The translations under genes were made by a program, and so were the position numbers. Shown piece by piece: positions 46,930 to 56,278 of a stretch of DNA of 64,000 bases. Source of the stretch: Caballeronia sp. NK8 (GTDB taxonomy: Bacteria > Pseudomonadota > Gammaproteobacteria > Burkholderiales > Burkholderiaceae); contig NZ_AP024327.1 in NCBI RefSeq assembly GCF_018408855.1, positions 496,001 to 560,000 on the forward strand, written 5' to 3'. Below the pieces are notes generated by a model. That model made no database searches, was not told where the DNA came from, and saw only the letters and a program-made list of their open reading frames with translations. Numbering within the stretch: the stretch's first letter is position 1; every line of letters begins with the position of its first letter.

Positions 46930-47919
46930 ATGGCAAGCGTGCCTTTGTCCGCCGTGGAGATTCAGGAAGCGACTCGAATCGCGCCGGCTCATGCAGAAGA
47001 TCGATTCGAGAATGCGCTGTTCACTCGCGAGTTCCTCTCCGTCGACATCGGTCAGGTAGTCGACGAGCTGAACCAGAAAGGCTACTTCGCATTCCCTTCC
47101 GCGCTGACGCCCGAAACCATCTCAAGAATAGAGCGCGACGCGACCGAGACGAAGCATAGCCTGAATGTCAACAAGGTCGGCGGCGTGTTCTCGGAAAGGC
47201 AATACTATCTGACGAACCTGCTGGCGGTTTCGAAGACGTTCTATGACTTCGCGACATCGCCGTTTGTCTTCGGCGTCAGCGAAGGATATCTTGGAGATCA
47301 GTTCAGACTCAAGGCGCTGAGATACTACGAGACCTATGGCGGCCACCATATGCAGTGGCATACCGACAACAAGACCGACAGGAAATTCGCGCAGATACCC
47401 GGCATCATTTTCATCTTCTATGTGTCGGATGTCGAAGACGGCGAATTTCAGTACGTCGAAGGCTCGCACTTGTGGTCGGGCGAAAAAGCGTACAGCGACT
47501 ACACGGATGAATTCATCGCCGATAACTTCGCGTCCTCCGTCAAGAGCTTCAGGATGCCTCGCGGGTCGCTCGTCATCTATAACACCTACGGCATTCACAG
47601 GGCGCGACCCGTCGCGGACAAGAACTTCGTGAGGAAGAGTGTCTTCTTTCAGGTGGACAGCGAAATCGAGAAATCTGAGCCGATCATCGTCAATACTGAA
47701 TTCGTCTCCCGTCTCGATGATCGAACTTCGATGTTTCTGGGTTTCGGCCGGCCTTCGAACTATGATGTCTTTCCGGACACCACGCTCCATTCGCTTCCGC
47801 TCGATCAGACCATGTTATCGGTCATGGGGAAGTATCTTTGCTTCCGCTTGTCGCGGGGGGCGTTCGCGCGATTTCCGAGTTCGCTCAAACCGGTGATTCG
47901 GAAATTGATCGGGAAATGA
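46930..47919 (+). CDS. Phytanoyl-CoA dioxygenase (PhyH)-like Fe(II)/2-oxoglutarate oxygenase
   Basis: The 329-residue protein has the facial triad HxD...H of this superfamily: His144-Thr-Asp146 in MQWHTDNKTD and His223 in YGIHRARPVADK; an Arg two residues later could bind 2-oxoglutarate. PhyH relatives hydroxylate lipids, antibiotics or sugars. Lying 24 bases after fcl inside an EPS locus, a role in modifying the polysaccharide or a nucleotide sugar is plausible, but such use is not established. Its codon use looks less GC-biased than that of neighbouring genes. Confidence 0.8.
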   Translation: MASVPLSAVEIQEATRIAPAHAEDRFENALFTREFLSVDIGQVVDELNQKGYFAFPSALTPETISRIERDATETKHSLNVNKVGGVFSERQYYLTNLLAVSKTFYDFATSPFVFGVSEGYLGDQFRLKALRYYETYGGHHMQWHTDNKTDRKFAQIPGIIFIFYVSDVEDGEFQYVEGSHLWSGEKAYSDYTDEFIADNFASSVKSFRMPRGSLVIYNTYGIHRARPVADKNFVRKSVFFQVDSEIEKSEPIIVNTEFVSRLDDRTSMFLGFGRPSNYDVFPDTTLHSLPLDQTMLSVMGKYLCFRLSRGAFARFPSSLKPVIRKLIGK

Positions 47920-47949
47920 GGCCGTCAGGCGTGAGCGACCTACCGCGCC

Positions 47950-49107
47950 CTACCCACGTTTCGCGAGAATCGGCGACAGAGTCTCTCTAAATGCCCCTTG
48001 AGTGAGAAGCGAAGCAACCGCATCAATTGCCTTCTCTATATTCGAGCGCTTACGCAAATAGATTTCCTCCGCACCAACCAGCGCCTCGACGATAGACTCC
48101 GCCTCGGGTTTCGCGAAACAGATGGCATCGTGAATCTCTTTCATACTGATGGCCGGAAGATCGGTGGATATCACCAACCTTCCCGACGCAACATACTCGA
48201 CGACCTTGAAAGGAAAAACTCCATTGCTCATCTTTTCGATCGACGCATGCGGATTCACCAGTACGTCGCAGTCCGAGATCAGATCAAGCAACGTTTCATC
48301 GTCGACACGGCCGTGAAAGTGCACCGAGTGACCTTCGGCGCACAGGCGCGTGAACTCCGCCGCCAGCGGTCCCGTTCCGCATACGTGAAAGCTGAACCGC
48401 TCGCCCGATAGGCGAATCATATCGAGCACCACGTCAGCCCCCTTTTCCGCGCTCAGTCCACCAAAATAGCCGATCACAGTGCGCGTACCTCCCCGCGAGA
48501 ACGGGCGACGACGCCTGCAGACTTCGATCAATCCATCGGATACCACACCTGGACACAGCACGACCGGACACCCGCTGCGTCGTGCTTCACGTACGGACAA
48601 GTAATCATTGACCGCAAGACACAATGAAGGCGCGGGCAGAAGAAATCGCCATGTGATGAAGTCGAGCAGCGGCTTGGGATGCCAGCGCCGTCGTGAGAAC
48701 AGCCAGTCTTCGAACTGAAGGACGAGACGCGCGCCGAACTGTCGCGTCAATGCGCGCGCGAGCATCGACTCGAATGCGTACGGGTTATAGATCCACACGG
48801 TCTCCGGCTTGCCCAGTTTCGAAATCTCGCGGCTCACGGCCGCCACTTCGAAAAGGTTCAACATCTTGCCGATGGTTCTTACGGGATAGCGCCGCAGCGT
48901 GATCTCGCGAATGTGCCTGTCGCCGACGCGCACATCGCGGATTTCCCTATGCGACCACCCTTCCTTCTCGTGCGCCGTGTTGATCAACACCACATCGTTC
49001 GCGAGATGTGTCGCGAGGGTCAGAAAAAACTCCAGTTTGCGCGCTGCACCGAGATCCCTGTTCGAATCGCGGTCAGCAGCGCTATACGGCGCGATGAATA
49101 CCAGCAT
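47950..49107 (-). CDS. Glycosyltransferase (GT4-like)
   Basis: The 385-residue protein has a GT-B fold pattern: VIGYFGGLSAEKGADVVLDM in the C-terminal half, then FHVCGTGPLAAEFTRL and the sugar-nucleotide-binding segment ASIEKMSNGVFPFKVVEYVA with the usual E-x7-E-like spacing. It should add one sugar of the repeat unit at the cytoplasmic membrane face. Its start overlaps the end of the polymerase gene by 26 bases, so both are coupled. Confidence 0.85.
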   Translation of the reverse strand: MLVFIAPYSAADRDSNRDLGAARKLEFFLTLATHLANDVVLINTAHEKEGWSHREIRDVRVGDRHIREITLRRYPVRTIGKMLNLFEVAAVSREISKLGKPETVWIYNPYAFESMLARALTRQFGARLVLQFEDWLFSRRRWHPKPLLDFITWRFLLPAPSLCLAVNDYLSVREARRSGCPVVLCPGVVSDGLIEVCRRRRPFSRGGTRTVIGYFGGLSAEKGADVVLDMIRLSGERFSFHVCGTGPLAAEFTRLCAEGHSVHFHGRVDDETLLDLISDCDVLVNPHASIEKMSNGVFPFKVVEYVASGRLVISTDLPAISMKEIHDAICFAKPEAESIVEALVGAEEIYLRKRSNIEKAIDAVASLLTQGAFRETLSPILAKRG

Positions 49108-50437
49108 GGTCGCTCCGCACCAGATGTCGGGAAAAGGGGTTGCTCGTCATGCTCACAGATCGCCAGTACGTGTCGCCGAAACAGAGGAACAGCGTCGTCA
49201 CCAACGGATACTGTTCCCAGAGATTGATATCCATACACGCGCCTATCGTGATTCCGAGGAACACCAGATAACGCGCGAACAGATTCCGTGAATGATGCGG
49301 ACAAATTCGCCAGAGGAATGCGAGCGCGCCCGTCATGAAGATGAACATGCCGAGCGCGCCAATCTGAAACTGCATGGTGACGAAGGCGTTGTCGATAAGC
49401 TGATTGAACCGGTACTGCTCCGGATCGACGCCTGATCGCTCCAGCATCGTAAAGGCCGTATTCGTGCCGACGCCAAGACCTCTGCCGAGCAATAGCTCTT
49501 CGGCATTCGCGTCCGCCAGCTGGGTTGCGATATTGCCGAGGTTATACAGCCGGCCGCCTTCATCGAGCTGATTGGCGAGAACATCGCCACGACCGACTGC
49601 ATCGACCATATGCGTGTAGCCGCCCAACATCAGACACGCGGCGATCGGCAGTGCGCTTATCACGAGGAGCATCCGGCCATTGCGATTGAGCCTGCCGTCC
49701 AGCATCTCCCAGATCATGACGGCGGCCACCGGAGCAATGGATATCATCGCGAAGCGCGTACCGGAAGAAACTGCAATTGCCACCGCCACGGCCAGCAACA
49801 TCAAACGGATCACGAGCCGCGCACGGTCGAGAATCAGCGCCATGCATGCCAGGGAAATCGCATACATGCCGGCGAGCGCCGCGTTGCTGAGCAGACCCGT
49901 GTACCGGTCGCCCGCAAACGAAGCCGTCTGACCCTGACCGAGCAGCATCCACTGCCGGACCGCGACATAGAAGTCGAACGCGCCGAGCGCCAGCAAAGCG
50001 GCGACGAACAGCGTCTGGCCTCGCGCGCCATCGGGTAACCATCGTGCGAAAAGAAATAGCCCGAACGATGCATGCACCAGAAGCACCCAGCGCAATCCGG
50101 CGGCGAGAAAGAACAATGGCGTCGAACCCGCAATGAACGGCACGAGTCCCACCGATATGACGCAAAGAATCCATGCGAAGAACAGCAGAACGAGCGTGCG
50201 CGTGCCGTATGGAAAGCGGCTCATGCCCAGTGCAAGCGGCCAGCAAACGCCGATCACGGCAATGCTTGCGTCCTTCACATACTTGACTGCGCCCGCCTCT
50301 TCCATGCCTGCCGCGCCCATGTTCCATACATTGATGGAGCCGGAGGCGAGCGCAGTGAGCGCCTGATCCGCGTATTGCGCGAGTGCCGCGGCGAAAAGCG
50401 TGTAGACGGCGAGCGAAAATATCCAACGGGTCACCAT
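49082..50437 (-). CDS. Wzy-type polysaccharide polymerase / O-antigen ligase family protein
   Basis: The 451-residue protein has about 11 membrane helices and a large periplasmic loop (about residues 285-375) with DEGGRLYNLGNIATQLADAN and LLLGRGLGVGTNTAF, the arrangement of Wzy/WaaL proteins. In this locus polymerisation of lipid-linked repeat units in the periplasm is the likely job. Sequence conservation in this class is low, so the call rests mainly on topology and context. It overlaps the downstream glycosyltransferase gene. Confidence 0.85.
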   Translation of the reverse strand: MVTRWIFSLAVYTLFAAALAQYADQALTALASGSINVWNMGAAGMEEAGAVKYVKDASIAVIGVCWPLALGMSRFPYGTRTLVLLFFAWILCVISVGLVPFIAGSTPLFFLAAGLRWVLLVHASFGLFLFARWLPDGARGQTLFVAALLALGAFDFYVAVRQWMLLGQGQTASFAGDRYTGLLSNAALAGMYAISLACMALILDRARLVIRLMLLAVAVAIAVSSGTRFAMISIAPVAAVMIWEMLDGRLNRNGRMLLVISALPIAACLMLGGYTHMVDAVGRGDVLANQLDEGGRLYNLGNIATQLADANAEELLLGRGLGVGTNTAFTMLERSGVDPEQYRFNQLIDNAFVTMQFQIGALGMFIFMTGALAFLWRICPHHSRNLFARYLVFLGITIGACMDINLWEQYPLVTTLFLCFGDTYWRSVSMTSNPFSRHLVRSDHAGIHRAV

Positions 50438-50483
50438 GACTTGCGCTCCGAAGTATTACCGCCCGCTCAACGAACGCACGTCG

Positions 50484-51602
50484 TCATTCGTGATGTTCCA
50501 GCGCCCGATATCCTGCGAGCGTGATCAACGCATCGCGCTTGGCAATCTGATAGTCGGACAGGACCATCTCCTTCACGAGCGCGGCAAAGGTCACGGTCGG
50601 TGCCCAGCCCAGTTTCGCGTGAGCCTTCGATGGATCGCCCAGCAAGGTCTCCACTTCGGTCGGCCTGAAATAGCGAGGATCGACCCGCACGATCACCGTA
50701 CCGGGCGTGACTCGGCATTCCTTGCTGGTGACCGCGTCCACGATGCCGACTTCGTCGACGCCGCTACCTTCGAACCGCAGCCTGATGCCGAGTTCCGCCG
50801 CCGCCTGCTGCACGAACTCCCTGACGCTGTATTGCACGCCCGATGCAATGACGAAGTCTTCCGCTTCCGGTTGTTGCAGCATCAGCCACTGCATCTGGAC
50901 ATAATCGCGTGCGTGTCCCCAGTCGCGCAACGCGCCGAGATTGCCGAGATACAGACAGTCCTGCGATCCGATCGCGATGCGTGCGACCGCGCGCGTGATC
51001 TTGCGCGTCACGAACGTTTCGCCACGAACGGGCGATTCGTGATTGAACAGAATGCCGTTGCACGCGTAAATGCCGTACGCCTCGCGATAGTTCACCGTGA
51101 TCCAGTACGCGTACATCTTCGCCACCGCATAAGGACTGCGCGGATAGAACGGCGTGGTTTCCCGCTGAGGCACTTCCCTGACCAGACCATACAATTCGGA
51201 AGTCGATGCCTGATAGAAGCGCGTGCGCTTCTCGAGACCCAATATGCGTATCGCTTCGAGCATCCGCAACGCGCCCAGACCGTCCGCGTTGGCAGTGTAT
51301 TCGGGCTCTTCGAACGAAACCGCGACATGACTCTGCGCGGCCAGGTTATAGATCTCGTCCGGCTGCACGCGCTGGATGATGCGCAGCATGCTCGACGAAT
51401 CCGTCAGATCGCCGTGATGCAGATGAAAGCGGCGCTCCGCGACGTGATCGTCCTCGTACAGATGGTCGATACGGTCGGTGTTGAAAAGCGACGAGCGGCG
51501 TTTCACGCCATGCACTTCATATCCCTTGTCGAGCAGAAATTCAGCGAGATACGAACCATCCTGACCGGTGATTCCGGTGACCAGCGCGACTTTGTTCGGC
51601 AT
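50484..51602 (-). CDS. gmd: GDP-mannose 4,6-dehydratase
   Basis: The 372-residue extended short-chain dehydrogenase has [20 protein letters not shown] at the N-terminus, [18 protein letters not shown], the catalytic Thr/Glu in [19 protein letters not shown] and YxxxK in [12 protein letters not shown]. It turns GDP-mannose into GDP-4-keto-6-deoxy-D-mannose, used by Fcl and probably by the perosamine-synthase-like aminotransferase. It lies between the Wzc kinase and polymerase genes on the minus strand. Confidence 0.96.
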   Translation of the reverse strand: MPNKVALVTGITGQDGSYLAEFLLDKGYEVHGVKRRSSLFNTDRIDHLYEDDHVAERRFHLHHGDLTDSSSMLRIIQRVQPDEIYNLAAQSHVAVSFEEPEYTANADGLGALRMLEAIRILGLEKRTRFYQASTSELYGLVREVPQRETTPFYPRSPYAVAKMYAYWITVNYREAYGIYACNGILFNHESPVRGETFVTRKITRAVARIAIGSQDCLYLGNLGALRDWGHARDYVQMQWLMLQQPEAEDFVIASGVQYSVREFVQQAAAELGIRLRFEGSGVDEVGIVDAVTSKECRVTPGTVIVRVDPRYFRPTEVETLLGDPSKAHAKLGWAPTVTFAALVKEMVLSDYQIAKRDALITLAGYRALEHHE

Positions 51603-51643
51603 CGTTTCTTCTCCTCATTTGCGTACGCCAGTTTGAAATGCGT

Positions 51644-53890
51644 TCAGACGGTCCGGATATTCGACTCACCGCGACTCTTGCTGTATCGATACGATGTCCC
51701 GTAGCCCGAGCCGTAAGTGGATCGGTCGGCGGGGACATCGGTGAAGAGCACACCGCTCACGCTGACGCCGCCCTTTTGCAGGCGGCTCAACGCCTCGTGC
51801 ACTTCTGCGACGGAATGTCGTCCGTGCCGCACGACGAACAGCGTCGTTCCGGCCTGACGTCCGATCAGCGTGGCATCGGTGACGGCGAGCACGGGCGGCG
51901 TGTCGATGACCACGGAGTCGTAACGCATCGAGGCCGCATCGATCAGCTCGCTCAGGCGGCGGCTCATGAGAATGTCGGCGGGATTGAGCGAATCGCCGCC
52001 GCGTGGAATCAGATCCACGCCATCCATGACGTCGCGCTGCACGACATCGTCGAATGCGGCTCCGTTCAGCAGCTCGCGAAGTCCGGCGCCGCCGGCCGGC
52101 GCGAAAGAAGCGTGCATGTTGCCCATCCGCATGTCGGCGTCGATGAGAAGCACTCTCTTGCCGCCAGCGGCCTGCACGGCGGCCAGATTCGCCGATAGAA
52201 ACGACTTGCCCGCGCCGGGCGTCGAACTCGTGATCATGATCACGTTGTTGCGCGGCGCTCCGCCGATCGACTGCAATGCCGTGCGCAGACTTCGCACGCC
52301 TTCGACCGCCACGTCACAGGGCGATCGCGCGGCCAGCACATGGACGCCGGGAAGCCTGCGGCGCATGTCTTCCTGAAGCCTGACTTGCCGTTCGCTGTGC
52401 GGCACCACGGCGCAAACGGGGACGCCCAGGGCGCGCTCGATCTCCACGCTGCGTTCCACGCCGCCGATAATCGCCTTGCGCAGGAATGCAGCGACGATGC
52501 CAAGCGCGACGCCCAGCGCGGCGGACAAGGACAACAGCGCGCGCCAATTGGGTTTGATCGCCTTTTCGGCTGGCAGCGCGCGATCGACGATTCGCACATT
52601 GCCGACATTCCCTGCCTTGATCACGCGCAGTTGCTGTGCGCTATTCAGGAGGCTCGTATAAAGCTCGGTATCGACACGCACGTCGCGCATGAGACGCAAC
52701 GCTGTCTGCTCGGTATCGGGCAAGGTCGCGATACGCCGGCTCAACGCTTCACGGTCCTGTTGCATCCGGGCGATCTTGGCATTGACCGCCGCGAGCGCCG
52801 GATAACCCGGCTGGTAGCGCTCCGCGATATCGTCGCGCTGCTGCATGAGTCCGCGCATGGCCGTATCGAGATCGACGACCTGTTGCAATAGAAGCCGGCT
52901 CTCCACGCTGAGATCGACCGTACCCCGGCTATTACGGAAGGCGTTGTATTGATCTTCCGCTAGCTGCAGTTCCGCTCGCAGTTTCGGCAACTGGCCTTCC
53001 AGGAAAAGCAGCGAATGCTCCGCTTCGGACGATCGTCTCGCGAGATCCTGGGCGCGATATTCCTGAGCGATCGTATTGACGATATCGGCCACCCGCGACG
53101 GATCGCGGCCCTCGAGCGCGATGCCGATCATGCCCGATTGCGACTTCCTTTCCGAAATGGCCAAAGCGCTTTGCAGCGCAAGAATGGTCGCGAGCGTCGA
53201 ATTCGCCGTCAGGGTGAATTCACAGCCGGGCGGCGCGTAGAGTTCGTTGACCACGAGGCGCGCTTCGCCGCCTCCATAAGGCGCCACCAGCTCCTTGCCT
53301 GCCGTTCCCTGGCCGAGCACGATGCCATCCGGTGCGATCAGTTCGTACGAACCATCCTTGCCCGCCTTGACGAGAAACTCGCGGCCGATCGCAGAGTGCG
53401 GGATGTCGAACTTCGATACGTCGATTCTTTCGTCACCCCATGCGAAGCGCCGCAAACCGAACGGCGCGTCCGAAAAACTCGTTGCGCCGTTCAACTTGGC
53501 GATCCATTGGCCGAAGACGGGAAAGTAGCGCGGATAGGCGCTGATCTCCAGATGCAATTGCCGCACGGTTTCGCCCACTACTAGGCGCGAACGAATCAGC
53601 TCCATTTCGGTATCGGCGCCCGCCTTGACTTTCGAATCGAAGATCGATGCAAGGCGGCCCAATGCTTCCGCATCGGACGAGCTCGAATTCTGCGAGCCGA
53701 TTTGTATGAGCGCATCGGCGCGATACATCGGCGGATTCAGCGCACCGTAAAAGGCGCCGAGCGCGAGAATGCCGAGCGCAACCATGCATACGAGGCGCCA
53801 GCTGTCGCTCAAGACCCGAAAGTAGTCCGATATCGACACGTTGTCCCCGTGCATCGAATCGCCGTGCGTGTCCTGTTTCATCGAGGCCAT
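51644..53890 (-). CDS. Polysaccharide biosynthesis tyrosine autokinase (Wzc/BceF-like)
   Basis: The 748-residue protein has a Wzz-type chain-length domain between two membrane helices (about 35-55 and 450-470), coiled-coil periplasmic segments, and a cytoplasmic BY-kinase domain with Walker A SSTPGAGKSFLSANLA, Walker A' LLIDADMRMG and Walker B SVVIDTPPVL. The C-terminal tail YGSGYGTSYRYSK carries the autophosphorylated tyrosines. It controls polymer length and export. The ATG at 53890 is chosen, with 53881 also possible; the frame is open upstream. The usual Wza pore and Wzb phosphatase genes are not adjacent. Confidence 0.93.
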   Translation of the reverse strand: MASMKQDTHGDSMHGDNVSISDYFRVLSDSWRLVCMVALGILALGAFYGALNPPMYRADALIQIGSQNSSSSDAEALGRLASIFDSKVKAGADTEMELIRSRLVVGETVRQLHLEISAYPRYFPVFGQWIAKLNGATSFSDAPFGLRRFAWGDERIDVSKFDIPHSAIGREFLVKAGKDGSYELIAPDGIVLGQGTAGKELVAPYGGGEARLVVNELYAPPGCEFTLTANSTLATILALQSALAISERKSQSGMIGIALEGRDPSRVADIVNTIAQEYRAQDLARRSSEAEHSLLFLEGQLPKLRAELQLAEDQYNAFRNSRGTVDLSVESRLLLQQVVDLDTAMRGLMQQRDDIAERYQPGYPALAAVNAKIARMQQDREALSRRIATLPDTEQTALRLMRDVRVDTELYTSLLNSAQQLRVIKAGNVGNVRIVDRALPAEKAIKPNWRALLSLSAALGVALGIVAAFLRKAIIGGVERSVEIERALGVPVCAVVPHSERQVRLQEDMRRRLPGVHVLAARSPCDVAVEGVRSLRTALQSIGGAPRNNVIMITSSTPGAGKSFLSANLAAVQAAGGKRVLLIDADMRMGNMHASFAPAGGAGLRELLNGAAFDDVVQRDVMDGVDLIPRGGDSLNPADILMSRRLSELIDAASMRYDSVVIDTPPVLAVTDATLIGRQAGTTLFVVRHGRHSVAEVHEALSRLQKGGVSVSGVLFTDVPADRSTYGSGYGTSYRYSKSRGESNIRTV

Positions 53891-54183
53891 GTGTTCGCCA
53901 GTAGGGTGCGTTGCAACCGGCGGCAATGCGTGGCCGCCAGGCGCAGTGATGTGAGGAACGACGCAGCGCACGACGTCTTTGTGTCCGTCGTTGTTGGTTA
54001 ATTTACATGCGCCATCGTCGCGAACTAATTGGCGACGGAAATCGCCAAGATGTTGTCGTGAGCGAAGGCCATGCCGGCAAGAAGGCGATGCTCTTTCGAA
54101 GCGGCGGCGTGCGTCGGCGAGGCTTTGCCGGCTGATGCAAACAAGCGCGTTGTAGCATCCGCCGGATAACATCTGTCGCGTGG

Positions 54184-56253
54184 CTATTCGAACGGACGAT
54201 TGCCAAGCATGAACACGCGATGCGCGCCTGCATTCGCGGCAATGAGCTTGAGCGTTCCTTTTCTACTGACCGCAAAGCGCACGAGATCGCTTCCCGACAC
54301 GAGCGTTCGGACCGGCTCGCCTGCGCCTCGTTGCGACAGATTCAGCAGATACAGGCCCGTCGATGCATGACCGGACCCATTCGCGTCGCGCGACACGAGC
54401 ACGATCACGGCGTGCGCCCTGTCATCCGCGCGGACTGGCACGCCCGTGTCAAAGCTGTCTGAATCGAAGGCCATGCTGAAGAGACCCGATCCGCCGATGT
54501 CGTGTCTGACCTGCTCCACCGCACGAAGCGCTCCACCGCGTATCGTCACATCGCCGTCGAAGCGCGCCGCGCCCAACGTAAAGCGATCCTGCGCGTCCCT
54601 GAGCGTGCAGTCCCACGACTGCACGGGCGCGATCGGACCATCCGACTGAATGGCGCATGCGCCGTAAGCTTGCTGGACGTTGACGCCGAAGACAGAGGAC
54701 GAGACGTCGAGCGTTCCGATGAATGCCGGAACGACTACGCCATTTCCCAGATAAGGATCGTCCCAGCCCGCACCGACAGGTCCGCTTCGCCGCGGATTGT
54801 CGCGATAACCGACACGCTCCAGATAGACCCCGTTGAAGACGGCGGACTGACACGCATCGACGAGCACGGCGGGCCGGGGCGACATTGCGTGCGATATCTG
54901 CATGAAGACGTTTTCGTTCGAGGGACGCGCATATCGCGACATCACGCGAATGCAGAAGCCGCAGATACCCCGGTACGGATACGCCCTCGCCTGCGATGCA
55001 GCGTTGAGTTGCGTGCCGAGTCTCGATTCATTGTTCCGCGTCTTGAAGAACGTGGCATCGAACCAGGTGTCGATACGTCGTTCGTCATCGCCATAAGCGC
55101 GCTCGTAGATGTTGCGCACATTGATGAAGGTGCACTTGTCCGCGAAGCCGCCGCGCTCGTTGTAGTCGTCGTTGCGATCGGCCCATTGACCTCCGACGAG
55201 GATCGGCACGCCCGTCCTCTGCGCTTCGATATTGCTGAACATGCATTGTTCGAGCACAGCGGCATAGACGCCGATGCCGCATCCGAGAAAGCGGAGCTTT
55301 TCGAAGGCGCAACATGCCAGCGTCGAGGAAAGGGCCGCAAAAGCGATAAAGCAATCGATGAAAGTGAGATCCTCGAGTCCGCTTTCAAACACGAGTTCGT
55401 GACCATCCAGCACGCCAAAGGTGATCGGCTGCCGCGCGTCCGCCATGCCGTAGCGATATGCGCCCTTCACCACGGCATTGATTCCACATAGCTTCACGCC
55501 GGGCCATACGCCCACGCAATAGGATTGACGCGATGCCGGCTCCGGCGAAAGCTTCCTGTCTTTGGAGCTTCGACTCTGCCCGTCATCATGGCAGGGAATG
55601 GCGAGCGTTCCCGACACGGCCGCTACGCGATACGTCCCGTTGTCGAGCACTACGCGCTGTGCGCGCCCCGTCGAGGCATAGCGTGAGCCCGCGAACGCGA
55701 CCGCGCGGTTGATGGCATCGGTGTCATCGGTCGTCCCGTCTCCTTGCGCACCGAACCACCTGGCGTGGATATCGCCCTCGAACACGCGCTTCCAGCGCTT
55801 TCCCGACTTCGATACGATGATCGTGCCGCCATTGTCCGCACTCGATGCGTCATCCGGATCGAGCCAATAGCACGCCGTATCCGAGCCGCGATGACCCGCC
55901 GATTGCTGAGACACGACGAGGTGCGTGAGCGTCCCGGCATACTGGCGCAGCCTTGCATAACCCTGAATCGGCCCTTCTGAAAGGATGTATCCGGAGACTT
56001 CGCCTATGCGCGCCTGCAGGAGCGAATTCCTGACGACGACGATTCTGTCCTCGGGTGAAAGACTTTCCGCGAGCTGCATCGGACCGGATGAGCCCTGCTG
56101 CTGCGCGGGCAGATCCTTGGCTGATTCCGCACGACGCGCTTGCGCACCCACCGCCAACACGCCGCAACACGCGACGAGAATTTTCGTCAGTGCGCGGCGT
56201 CTGGTTTTCAGCGCCTCGCCGGCCGCCTGCCACTTTCTCCATAACTGGACCAT
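54184..56253 (-). CDS. Exported beta-helix (pectate-lyase-superfamily) protein of the EPS locus
   Basis: The 689-residue protein has a leader with TRRRALTK followed by the hydrophobic ILVACCGVLAVGAQA, resembling a Tat or Sec signal. After a linker it contains HARWFGAQGDGTTDDTDAIN, the classic entry into a right-handed parallel beta-helix of pectate-lyase/tail-spike proteins, and then many short repeating strands. Such proteins in EPS loci act as lyases, epimerases or acyl-modifying factors. No catalytic set can be named. Starts further upstream (ATG 56304, TTG 56310) would overlap the flippase gene; 56253 gives the cleanest leader. Confidence 0.75.
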   Translation of the reverse strand: MVQLWRKWQAAGEALKTRRRALTKILVACCGVLAVGAQARRAESAKDLPAQQQGSSGPMQLAESLSPEDRIVVVRNSLLQARIGEVSGYILSEGPIQGYARLRQYAGTLTHLVVSQQSAGHRGSDTACYWLDPDDASSADNGGTIIVSKSGKRWKRVFEGDIHARWFGAQGDGTTDDTDAINRAVAFAGSRYASTGRAQRVVLDNGTYRVAAVSGTLAIPCHDDGQSRSSKDRKLSPEPASRQSYCVGVWPGVKLCGINAVVKGAYRYGMADARQPITFGVLDGHELVFESGLEDLTFIDCFIAFAALSSTLACCAFEKLRFLGCGIGVYAAVLEQCMFSNIEAQRTGVPILVGGQWADRNDDYNERGGFADKCTFINVRNIYERAYGDDERRIDTWFDATFFKTRNNESRLGTQLNAASQARAYPYRGICGFCIRVMSRYARPSNENVFMQISHAMSPRPAVLVDACQSAVFNGVYLERVGYRDNPRRSGPVGAGWDDPYLGNGVVVPAFIGTLDVSSSVFGVNVQQAYGACAIQSDGPIAPVQSWDCTLRDAQDRFTLGAARFDGDVTIRGGALRAVEQVRHDIGGSGLFSMAFDSDSFDTGVPVRADDRAHAVIVLVSRDANGSGHASTGLYLLNLSQRGAGEPVRTLVSGSDLVRFAVSRKGTLKLIAANAGAHRVFMLGNRPFE

Positions 56254-56278
56254 GACGTCGAAATGCGCTTGGAAGGAA

